From positions 1 through 64,000 of the forward strand of contig CALGKB010000007.1 in assembly GCA_937927915.1 (NCBI GenBank): a stretch of DNA of 64,000 nt. The letters run 5' to 3'. Position 1 is the first letter of the stretch. Every line of letters begins with the position of its first letter. Of the stretch, positions 57,247 through 64,000 are shown piece by piece. The translations under genes and the position numbers were made by a program. Origin of the DNA: an uncultured Pseudanabaenaceae cyanobacterium. Its GTDB lineage: Bacteria > Cyanobacteriota > Cyanobacteriia > Pseudanabaenales > Pseudanabaenaceae. The notes below the pieces were generated by a model. That model was not told the DNA's origin. It searched no databases and saw only the letters and a list, made by a program, of their open reading frames with translations.

Positions 57247-60200
57247 ATGCTTGATCTCTCCCCAATTGCCCAGGCGGCTTTGAGTTTAGAAGAACGCATT
57301 AGGGCGACTAAGGGTTTATTTTTACCCTGGGCAAAGCCAGATAAGGTGGTCCAGAAACGGTGGGAACGTTGGCAATATGTCTGCGGTGATGAGAAGCGGT
57401 TTGCCCATCGCTTGCGCTGGTTGGGTCTGCAGAATCGGGGATTTGCCTATGCAGTGTTAGGGTCTAAGCCTGTGTCGGTGCCCCTACCCTCCTGGACACA
57501 CATACTACAACAGGTATGCCAATACGAGGTGGGGGAAGAGGATGCTGCCTATCTCCCCGCGACGCCCGTTCCCTTTGCCCATCTCTGTCTTCCCTTTCTG
57601 GCGGTGGCACGGCAACAGTTACGCCTGCACGATCGGTGGTCGGTGGTGGCTGCCCCGGCGGTAATGGAGGTACTGATTCAGCAGTTGCTAGCCTGGCTGG
57701 TAAATTTGGCGGGGCGGGCGTTTTTGGAGCAGTTTTCCCTCTTTCGCTTAGCAAAGCAACCCATGCTGGCGCGCTTAATGCTGCATATGCCGGACTACCA
57801 CAGTGACCAGCTCTACCAGGAGTTTGTGGCCCAGCAAAGGCAAGATAAGTTGCAGTCCTTTTTTAGGACCTACCCCGTCCTGGCACGATTGATGTGTCGG
57901 GTGACGGAACTGTGGATCGAGGCAACCCAGGAGTTTAGCGATCGGTTGGTGGCAGACTACGACCTCCTGCAGGAAAAATTTGGGGTTACGGGCAGGGTGG
58001 AAAAGGTGCAGCCAGAACTGGGAGACCCCCACAATGGCGGTAGGACAGTTACGGGCATAGAATTTAGCAATGGTGGGCGGGTGATCTACAAACCCCGTTC
58101 CCTGCGAGCGGAGCAGGCTTTTGCGGTCTGGGTGGACTGGGTAAACAGCCTAGGGGGCACTTTGGACTTGCAGGCAGCGAAAACGATCGACCGCGGCGAC
58201 TACGGCTGGATGGAATTTATAGCGGCGGCACCCTGCCGCGATCGGGAACAGGTGGGAAGATATTACCAGCGCCTAGGACAGTTGCTGACCCTGTTGCACA
58301 TTCTAGGAGCCAATGACTGCCACGGCGAAAATATCATTGCCCAGGGGGAATACCCCGTCCTCGTGGATTTGGAAACCATTCTCAACCATGAATTTAGGGA
58401 TACCAGCCCTCCTGGACTAAGGGAGACTAACGAGGCACTGCGCCAAACCCAGGAATTTTTGAGTAAGTCCGTCATTCGCATTGGTCTATTGCCCCGCTGG
58501 GAGGGAAGTGGGGACAAAACCCTCGACCTCAGTGGTATGGGGATTGGGGAGCAACCCCAGGTAGTGCAGGTACCGAAGTGGGAGGACATCAACACTGATA
58601 AAATGCGGGTGACCCAGGTGCCCATGGCAATTAAGCAGGAAACCGCCAGCCCGAAGATGGGGGAGGAAACCGCTGACCCCACTCAATTCATAGAGGAATT
58701 TTTGACGGGCTTCCAGCAGGCGTGGCAAACCATTGCCCAACACAAAGAGCAAGCTCCTCTGGCAGTCCTGCAGGACTTGAAAGTGCGTTCCCTGTTTCGC
58801 TCTACCCAAATTTATGCGGATATTATCTCTGCTGCCCTCAAGCCCCAGTACCTGCGCAACGGCATTGACTTTAGCATTGAGCTGGAACGGTTGGCGCGTC
58901 CCCTCCTCTGGAGTGAGAAAGTCCACCCCCTGGCACCGATCGTGGCGGCGGAGATAGCAGCCCTGTGGCAGTATGACATTCCCTTCTTCTGGGGCAGCAG
59001 TAGTGGGACAGATATGTGGGAGGGGACAAAGGCAAAACAGCCCCTGGTGAAGAACTGCTTTACAGCCCCCAGCATCAAAGTAGTAGAGCACAATCTTGCC
59101 CATCTCACTCCCGACTGTTTGGCACAACAGATGGAGCTAATTCGGGGTTCCCTCTATGCCGTGGACCTCAGTACCAGTAGACCCCCTGACCCCCAGGATT
59201 TTACCTGGCAAGACCTTGCCCCCGCCACAGGGGAGGAAGCTCTGGCAACGGCGGTAAAAATTGGGCAGGAGCTAGCGCAGCGGGCATTTCGCGGGCGGGA
59301 TGGCAGTGTGAGCTGGATTGGACTGGGGTTAGTGCCCAACGCAGATAAATTTCGACTGCAGCCAGTGGAATATTCCCTCTACGATGGGGCAGTGGGGATT
59401 GCTCTCTTTCTAGCAGCGCTGGCGAAGGAGACGGGGGAGGTAAATTGGCGGCAGCTAGCCCAGGGTGCCATTAAACCGCTTCCCACTCTATTTCTCTACC
59501 AGGATTGGATATTGCCCTTTTTCCTGGAGAGTGTGGGGCTAGGGGGAGCGGTGGGTATAGGTTCTATTATCTACGGGCTGACCAAGATTGCCCAGTTTTT
59601 AGAGGACAAAGCCTGTTTAGACCTCGCCGATCGCTTTGCCCAGCTGATTACTCCTGACCTCATTGCCAAGGACAAGATGTATGATGTGATGGCAGGCAGT
59701 GCGGGGGCAATTTTAGGGCTGCTGAGTTTGTACCGCGTCACCCAGCGGGAGCATTTAATCGATCGTGCTCTGCAGTGTGCCCACCATCTTCTAGGGCAGC
59801 GTACCCCCACTAGCACTGGGCATTTAGCGTGGCAGGGAGTAGATTTACCCCACTTGACCGGTTTTTCCCATGGACAGACGGGAATTGCCTATGCCCTCGT
59901 GCAACTCTATAGCTACACTAGAGAGGCGAAACTCTTGGCTGCTGCCCAGGAAGCGATCGCCTTTGAAGAGGCAGTGTTTATCCCTGAGCGCCAGAACTAT
60001 CCCGATTTTCGCAACGCCGATCCTACCCTGTGTATGAATAGTTGGTGTCATGGTGCCTGCGGCATTACTTTGGGGCGGTTGGGTTGTCTCACTACTTTGG
60101 ATAACAGTGACCTGCGCACTACGATCGAGCGGGGACTAGAGACGACGGGGAAGGAAGTGTTCCAAACCATTGACCACCTCTGTTGCGGCAACTTGGGTCG

Positions 60201-60441
60201 CATGGAGACCCTCCTCACTGCCAGCCACATCCTCGATCGCCCCGACCTAGCAGACAAGGTAAAATGGCAACTGGCTAACCTCCTGCGCCGTGCCCAACGA
60301 GTGGGGGGCTTTTATCTACTGCCCCATATCCCAACGGGGGTGTTCAATCCCGGCTTTTTCCAAGGTTTGGCGGGGGTGGGTTACACCATGCTAAGAATTG
60401 CTAAGCCCAGTCAGTATCCATCGGTGTTGTTATGGCAATGA
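57247..60441 (+). CDS. lanM: Class II lanthipeptide synthetase LanM, CCG zinc-site type
   Basis: A 1064-residue bifunctional enzyme that dehydrates Ser/Thr of a precursor and then adds Cys thiols to make (methyl)lanthionine rings. The N-terminal dehydratase (DUF4135, about 170-560) has the kinase-like active residues K282 (VIYKPRSL), H359/N362 (DCHGENII) and D374 (VLVDLETIL). The C-terminal cyclase (about 700-1060) has SHGQTGIAYALVQL, the zinc ligand C934 (NSWCHGACG) and C979/C980 (HLCCGNLG). The Cys-Cys-Gly replaces the usual Cys-His-Gly, as in ProcM (C924/C970/C971), a clade known for loose substrate choice. The regulator gene downstream overlaps its end by ten bases. Confidence 0.96.
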   Translation: MLDLSPIAQAALSLEERIRATKGLFLPWAKPDKVVQKRWERWQYVCGDEKRFAHRLRWLGLQNRGFAYAVLGSKPVSVPLPSWTHILQQVCQYEVGEEDAAYLPATPVPFAHLCLPFLAVARQQLRLHDRWSVVAAPAVMEVLIQQLLAWLVNLAGRAFLEQFSLFRLAKQPMLARLMLHMPDYHSDQLYQEFVAQQRQDKLQSFFRTYPVLARLMCRVTELWIEATQEFSDRLVADYDLLQEKFGVTGRVEKVQPELGDPHNGGRTVTGIEFSNGGRVIYKPRSLRAEQAFAVWVDWVNSLGGTLDLQAAKTIDRGDYGWMEFIAAAPCRDREQVGRYYQRLGQLLTLLHILGANDCHGENIIAQGEYPVLVDLETILNHEFRDTSPPGLRETNEALRQTQEFLSKSVIRIGLLPRWEGSGDKTLDLSGMGIGEQPQVVQVPKWEDINTDKMRVTQVPMAIKQETASPKMGEETADPTQFIEEFLTGFQQAWQTIAQHKEQAPLAVLQDLKVRSLFRSTQIYADIISAALKPQYLRNGIDFSIELERLARPLLWSEKVHPLAPIVAAEIAALWQYDIPFFWGSSSGTDMWEGTKAKQPLVKNCFTAPSIKVVEHNLAHLTPDCLAQQMELIRGSLYAVDLSTSRPPDPQDFTWQDLAPATGEEALATAVKIGQELAQRAFRGRDGSVSWIGLGLVPNADKFRLQPVEYSLYDGAVGIALFLAALAKETGEVNWRQLAQGAIKPLPTLFLYQDWILPFFLESVGLGGAVGIGSIIYGLTKIAQFLEDKACLDLADRFAQLITPDLIAKDKMYDVMAGSAGAILGLLSLYRVTQREHLIDRALQCAHHLLGQRTPTSTGHLAWQGVDLPHLTGFSHGQTGIAYALVQLYSYTREAKLLAAAQEAIAFEEAVFIPERQNYPDFRNADPTLCMNSWCHGACGITLGRLGCLTTLDNSDLRTTIERGLETTGKEVFQTIDHLCCGNLGRMETLLTASHILDRPDLADKVKWQLANLLRRAQRVGGFYLLPHIPTGVFNPGFFQGLAGVGYTMLRIAKPSQYPSVLLWQ

Positions 60442-61598
60442 CCTTGTGCCCTGTACCAGACCGTAGTAAGTTCGATCGTGGCGGTCAACTACAGGATTTT
60501 ATGGTGACTCCCGTCAAAGATGCCCTGTGGGAATGGAATCTGCTCAAAAATACAATCAAATTTTCCCTGGAATGGAAAGCAATGTTGGGTTATCGGGATG
60601 CGGAAATTGGGGACAGCCCTGTGGAGTGGTTACACCGCATTCATCCCGAGGACGTAGAGGCAGTACGCAGTCGCTTGGCAGCCCACTTCAACGGACAGAC
60701 CCCCGACTTTCAATCGGAACACCGCCTCTTACACCGCGACGGCAGTTACCGCTGGGTGAGGGTACGGGGACATACTTTGACCAACGGGGAGGGCATCAAA
60801 TATGTGATGATTGGCTTTCAAATCGATCTAACTCCCTACCGCCAGAGCCTTTCCACTATCCAAATGCAGAGGGTAACGATCGAGCCGATCGCTGATGCCA
60901 TTCCTTTCCCCGCTTTTATCCTCACGGAACCAGACGGCACGATTCTATATTTTAATCAGCAGTGTGAAGAACTCTTCCCCCAGATTTTGCCTGAGGATTG
61001 CTTTGACCCCACTGGACTCACCTATAGTGAATTTTTCCCCCAATCCCCCCCCCTCAACGGCAAGCCTTGCAGCCACGACATTCAAACCAAAAACAGCGGT
61101 CAATGGCTGCGTGCCCACATCTATCCCCTCACAGAGCACCTCAAGGGCTTATACCTCAGCTGTTTGGTGGACATAACAGAGCATAAACAGGTAGAATTAG
61201 ACCTCAACAAGTTTGTCGCCAGCACCAAAGTTGAACCACCCGTCCAACCTTCTTTGACCAACGTGTTTAGTTTCATCGAGGCGAACTACAGGGAGGGAAT
61301 TGCCCTCAAGGATGTTGCCAAGGCAGTGGGATATTCGCCTGCCTATTTGACCAGCATGGTGCAGCAGGCAACGGGCAAAACCGTCAATCAGTGGATTACG
61401 GAATATCGCATGGCGGAGGCACGGCTATTGTTGCTAAAAACAAATCAATCGATACAACAAATTGCCCTCAGCATAGGCTACAAGAGTGTAGAACATTTTA
61501 TCCGCCAATTCCGTCAAAACCATACCCAGTCTCCCCAAGTTTGGCGTAAAGAACATCTCAAGCAGTTAGGTCATGGACAAAAAGCAGCTCGAAAGTGA
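60432..61598 (+). CDS. PAS-domain AraC-family transcriptional regulator
   Basis: A 388-residue protein. A PAS_3-type domain (about 30-140: WNLLKNTIKFSLEWKAMLGY, HRIHPEDVEAV, RDGSYRWVRVRG) is followed by a second PAS-like domain (about 155-260: IADAIPFPAFILTEPDGTIL). The C-terminal AraC DNA-binding pair of helix-turn-helices (about 280-380) is seen in IALKDVAKAVGYSPAYLTSM and SIQQIALSIGYKSVEHFIRQ. It would act as a signal-sensing activator. It overlaps lanM at its start (10 bases) and the precursor gene at its end (26 bases), so it is most likely the pathway regulator. Confidence 0.93.
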   Translation: MAMTLCPVPDRSKFDRGGQLQDFMVTPVKDALWEWNLLKNTIKFSLEWKAMLGYRDAEIGDSPVEWLHRIHPEDVEAVRSRLAAHFNGQTPDFQSEHRLLHRDGSYRWVRVRGHTLTNGEGIKYVMIGFQIDLTPYRQSLSTIQMQRVTIEPIADAIPFPAFILTEPDGTILYFNQQCEELFPQILPEDCFDPTGLTYSEFFPQSPPLNGKPCSHDIQTKNSGQWLRAHIYPLTEHLKGLYLSCLVDITEHKQVELDLNKFVASTKVEPPVQPSLTNVFSFIEANYREGIALKDVAKAVGYSPAYLTSMVQQATGKTVNQWITEYRMAEARLLLLKTNQSIQQIALSIGYKSVEHFIRQFRQNHTQSPQVWRKEHLKQLGHGQKAARK

Positions 61599-61878
61599 AA
61601 TCATTGAACGCGCCTGGCGGGATGAGGAGTTCCGGCAGCTGTTGCTGGCAGACCCCAAACGGGCGATCGCAGAAGTGTTAGGCTGGGAGCTTCCCCCCCA
61701 CCTCCGTATCCATGTCCTGGAGGAGCAGACAGATACCCTCTACTTAGTGATTCCCCCTAACCCCAATGCCAAGGAGGAGGAAGTTCTTTCTCCGGAGGAG
61801 TTAGACCTGGTGGCGGGGGGTAGTATGTTTACGGTGATGGGACCGCAACGGCTGAGTCTTTGTCTGATTTGTCCCTAG
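61573..61878 (+). CDS. Lanthipeptide precursor with nitrile-hydratase-like leader (NHLP)
   Basis: A 101-residue precursor. The leader (1-83) has the NHLP family pattern: DEEFRQLLLADPKRAIAEVL, DTLYLVIPPNPNAKEEE and SPEELDLVAGG, ending in a double-glycine cleavage site. Cleavage after G83 would leave an 18-residue core SMFTVMGPQRLSLCLICP with Ser1, Thr4 and Ser12 as dehydration sites and Cys14 and Cys17 as ring partners, enough for two thioether rings. The Pro-ending, hydrophobic core is unlike the nisin or lacticin types. The gene starts inside the regulator gene, and its last 50 bases overlap the convergent solute-binding-protein gene. No LanT-type protease-exporter is adjacent. Confidence 0.93.
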   Translation: MDKKQLESEIIERAWRDEEFRQLLLADPKRAIAEVLGWELPPHLRIHVLEEQTDTLYLVIPPNPNAKEEEVLSPEELDLVAGGSMFTVMGPQRLSLCLICP

Positions 61879-62635
61879 ACTGCAAACCCCAAAACTGTTG
61901 CCGCTGGGAGAGCCAGCCCTCTGTCTTGAGTAGTGCCAGGGTGTCCGTGACCTTTTGCCTGAGTTCTGCGTACTGTAGCCCCTGGGGCAAAGCAATAGCC
62001 AAACTGAAAAAGTGGGGAGTAGGATAAGCCGTAAAATGGCGATTTTGCTGTAACCAGTGCAGGCTTGCCACCCCATCTAAAATCATGCCATCTACCTTGC
62101 GGGTCGTGAGGGCAAGGAATCCCTCGGCGTAGGAGCTGACAGCGATCGGTTGTGCCTGGGGCAAAGTCATTTGTAATACACTGATATTGCCAGAATGGTG
62201 CAATACTGCAACGCGGGGGTGGGGGAGAGTCGCTAAATTGGTCTGGAGAGCATGGAGAATGACCGTCCTATCAGTGTAGTAGCTGGGGGAAAACACCACC
62301 AACCTTTGCCGATTGCCAGTCACTGTCATCTGGGCAATGACCATATCCACTCTGTTCTGCCAGAGGGCGGGCAACCGCTCGCTATTTTTGAGGGGCAACA
62401 GCTGCACCTTCTCCTTACTGCCTAGTAATCGCAGCGCTAGTTCCTCGGCGATGTCAATTTCGTAGCCCACCAACTTCCCCTGGTGATCGCGGTAGGCAAG
62501 GGGGGGATTGTTATCTTTGACCCCCACAATGAGAAAGCCCCGCTTTTGTACCTCTGACCATTCTGCCGCCCCGAGATGGGGGATATAGGCGCACAGCACA
62601 AGCCCTAAAAGGAGGTGAGCACGGGGCAATGCCAT
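61829..62635 (-). CDS. Family 3 extracellular solute-binding protein
   Basis: A 268-residue periplasmic binding protein of the amino-acid/polar type (SBP_bac_3). The signal peptide (HLLLGLVLCAYIPHLGAAEW) is cut near residue 24. GVKDNNPPLAYRDHQGKLVG and YEIDIAEELALRLLG form the typical first lobe, IAQMTVTGNRQRLVVFSPSY the hinge. There is no permease or ATPase nearby, so it is an orphan; some such proteins sense rather than import. Its start overlaps infC's stop (TGATG, one base). Its last ~15 codons lie on the strand opposite the lanthipeptide core. Confidence 0.9.
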   Translation of the reverse strand: MALPRAHLLLGLVLCAYIPHLGAAEWSEVQKRGFLIVGVKDNNPPLAYRDHQGKLVGYEIDIAEELALRLLGSKEKVQLLPLKNSERLPALWQNRVDMVIAQMTVTGNRQRLVVFSPSYYTDRTVILHALQTNLATLPHPRVAVLHHSGNISVLQMTLPQAQPIAVSSYAEGFLALTTRKVDGMILDGVASLHWLQQNRHFTAYPTPHFFSLAIALPQGLQYAELRQKVTDTLALLKTEGWLSQRQQFWGLQSRDKSDKDSAVAVPSP

Positions 62636-63159
62636 CAGCGCTTGGGAGCCATAATCATGGTCATATTGCGCCCTTCCTGCTTGGGAGCCTGCTGTACTTC
62701 CGCTATATCCTTGAGGTCGTTTGCCATGCGGTTGAGCAATTCCCGTGCTAAATCGGCGTGTTGAATTTCCCGCCCCCGAAACATGACCGTTGCCTTGACC
62801 TTGTCCCCCTCTTTCAGGAAACGTTGGGCACTGTTAATGCGCACTTGGTAATCATGTTCCTCAATTTTGTAGCGCATCTTCACTTCCTTGACTTCCGAGG
62901 TATGTTGCTTTTTCTTTGCCTCTTTTGCCCGTTTTTCCTTCTCAAATTTGAACTTGCCATAGTCCATGATCCGACACACCGGCGGGTCTGCCTTTTCCCC
63001 CACCAAGACCAAATCTAGTTCCTTTTCATCGGCGATTGCCATAGCTTCCTTGGGGGTCATAATCCCCAACTGGGTGCCATCCTCATCAATCACTCGAATC
63101 TGGGGAAAGCGGATGCGCTCATTGATCATGGGAACATCTTTGGCGGTGTTTTTTTCCAT
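62635..63159 (-). CDS. infC: Translation initiation factor IF-3
   Basis: A 174-residue factor that keeps 30S subunits free and checks start codons. [20 protein letters not shown] opens the N-domain, then [20 protein letters not shown]; the C-domain has [20 protein letters not shown] and [19 protein letters not shown]. The ATG at 63159 ([18 protein letters not shown]) gives a typical N-terminal extension. It is coupled to the downstream solute-binding gene and 22 bases from aroB. Confidence 0.97.
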   Translation of the reverse strand: MEKNTAKDVPMINERIRFPQIRVIDEDGTQLGIMTPKEAMAIADEKELDLVLVGEKADPPVCRIMDYGKFKFEKEKRAKEAKKKQHTSEVKEVKMRYKIEEHDYQVRINSAQRFLKEGDKVKATVMFRGREIQHADLARELLNRMANDLKDIAEVQQAPKQEGRNMTMIMAPKR

Positions 63160-63181
63160 GCGCTGTTATGGCGAGACTCCT

Positions 63182-64000
63182 TTAATTGCTAGTGTAACCG
63201 ATCGCTAAAATTTCCTCGACTAGATCAACAGAAATTGTGTCAGTAATTGTGGCAGCACCAATGGTTGTGGGGAGGACAAAGCGCAGTTTTCCCCCTTCTA
63301 CCTTTTTGTCACTGCGAAGAGCTGTGAGAATTTCCGCCCTCGAGATAGAGTCAGGTAAAGTGCAGGGGAGCTTAGCCTTGCTAATGAGATTAACGAGGCG
63401 TTGGTGACAATCTGCTGACCAAAACTGCATTTTTACAGCAATTAGACTCGCAAAAACCATCCCTATTGCTACCGCTTCCCCGTGATTGATTTTATAATGG
63501 CTGGCAATTTCAATACCATGCCCGATCGTGTGCCCAAAATTGAGCAATGCCCGTAGCCCACTTTCTCTTTCATCCTGCATCACAATCTCTGCTTTCGCCT
63601 GGGCACAGCGAGTGAGAATTTCTGTCAATACAGGGGTAGAAAAATAGCGCCGTTGGTCTAAATGGGGCAGCCTTTCCAACAGGGCAAACAACTGGGCATC
63701 CCAGATCACCCCATATTTAATGACCTCTGCCATCGCCGCGCGGAACTCCCTGGGGGGCAAAGTCTGCAGTACCTGGGGGTCAATCCACACTAAGCGGGGT
63801 TGATGGAACGCACCAATTAAGTTTTTTCCCTGGGCATGATTGATACCAGTCTTGCCCCCGATGGCGGCATCCACCATTGCTAACAGGGAAGTGGGGACTT
63901 GCACAAAGTTGATGCCCCGCAGCCAGGTCGCCGCCGCAAATCCCGTCATATCCCCAATCACCCCCCCCCCGAGGGCGAGCATACAGGAGGAGCGTTCCAG
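63182..64000 (-). CDS. aroB: 3-dehydroquinate synthase, 5' end beyond the window
   Basis: AroB turns DAHP into 3-dehydroquinate in the shikimate pathway, using NAD+ and zinc. The visible ~272 residues begin inside the protein: the frame runs open through 64000, with [17 protein letters not shown] at the edge, so the ~90 N-terminal residues are missing from the window, not from the gene. NAD/substrate motifs [19 protein letters not shown] and [18 protein letters not shown] and the zinc-binding [19 protein letters not shown] and [12 protein letters not shown] segments are present. It is upstream of infC on the same strand. Confidence 0.96.
   Translation of the reverse strand: MERSSCMLALGGGVIGDMTGFAAATWLRGINFVQVPTSLLAMVDAAIGGKTGINHAQGKNLIGAFHQPRLVWIDPQVLQTLPPREFRAAMAEVIKYGVIWDAQLFALLERLPHLDQRRYFSTPVLTEILTRCAQAKAEIVMQDERESGLRALLNFGHTIGHGIEIASHYKINHGEAVAIGMVFASLIAVKMQFWSADCHQRLVNLISKAKLPCTLPDSISRAEILTALRSDKKVEGGKLRFVLPTTIGAATITDTISVDLVEEILAIGYTSN

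Noticed and set aside
58486-59127. 213-residue minus-strand frame inside lanM
   Set aside because: Considered as an immunity or tailoring gene because of the locus, but it has no membrane segments or motif and lies opposite conserved LanM sequence.

Overview
The window is cyanobacterial. It encodes both photosystem I core proteins (psaA, psaB), psaK, the Mg-chelatase subunit chlH, a high-light-inducible protein next to ycf39, HemJ, ferredoxin-thioredoxin reductase, a CcaA-type carbonic anhydrase, a PixD-type BLUF photoreceptor and groESL behind a CIRCE operator. Genes are dense, on both strands, often overlapping by 1-30 bases. The motif CGATCG, usually as CGATCGG or CCGATCG, is very common from about 7 kb onward. 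No rRNA, tRNA, CRISPR array, transposase or integrase was found. I do not name the genus.

Layout. 1-6.2 kb: an AT-richer block with a GACTAAA tandem repeat, a LysR regulator, two divergent AAA-like ATPases (one fused to CHASE2) sharing a long inverted repeat, and the 5' half of a group 2 sigma factor. Base composition and the HIP1-like octamer change inside that sigma gene, so this is an island, a recombination joint or an assembly joint. 6.8-24.5 kb: housekeeping and photosynthesis-support genes (cobO, mnmG, pixD, carbonic anhydrase, ftrC, ftsH, hemJ, orphan pstB, glycosyltransferase, Ser/Thr kinase, sdhA, thrS, ycf39, hliP). 24.5-34.3 kb: psaK, a sulfate ABC transporter (sbpA divergent from cysTWA), then an exchanger, a dehydrogenase and an M50 protease in one overlapping run, an orphan sugar permease and eda. 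34.3-35.3 kb: almost 1 kb without an intact gene. 35.3-44.1 kb: psaAB divergent from chlH. 44.8-53.9 kb: a complete chemosensory cluster. 54-56 kb: groESL. 56-61.9 kb: a lanthipeptide locus. 62-64 kb: a solute-binding protein, infC and a window-truncated aroB.

Two loci stand out. First, the chemosensory cluster is built like the Wsp surface-sensing system (CheR with TPRs, two CheW proteins, CheB, receptor, CheA with C-terminal receiver), but its WspR-like receiver is joined to a PP2C/SpoIIE-type phosphatase instead of a GGDEF domain, and the CheB receiver has Asn at the usual phosphoacceptor Asp. This suggests a Wsp-type sensor feeding a phosphatase or partner-switching output rather than cyclic di-GMP. 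Second, lanM encodes a class II lanthipeptide synthetase with a Cys-Cys-Gly zinc motif like that of the promiscuous enzyme ProcM. It is followed, with overlapping genes, by a PAS-AraC regulator and a nitrile-hydratase-leader-type precursor with a short Ser/Thr/Cys core. The core coding sequence is almost wholly antisense to the 3' end of the convergent solute-binding-protein gene, and there is no exporter in the window.
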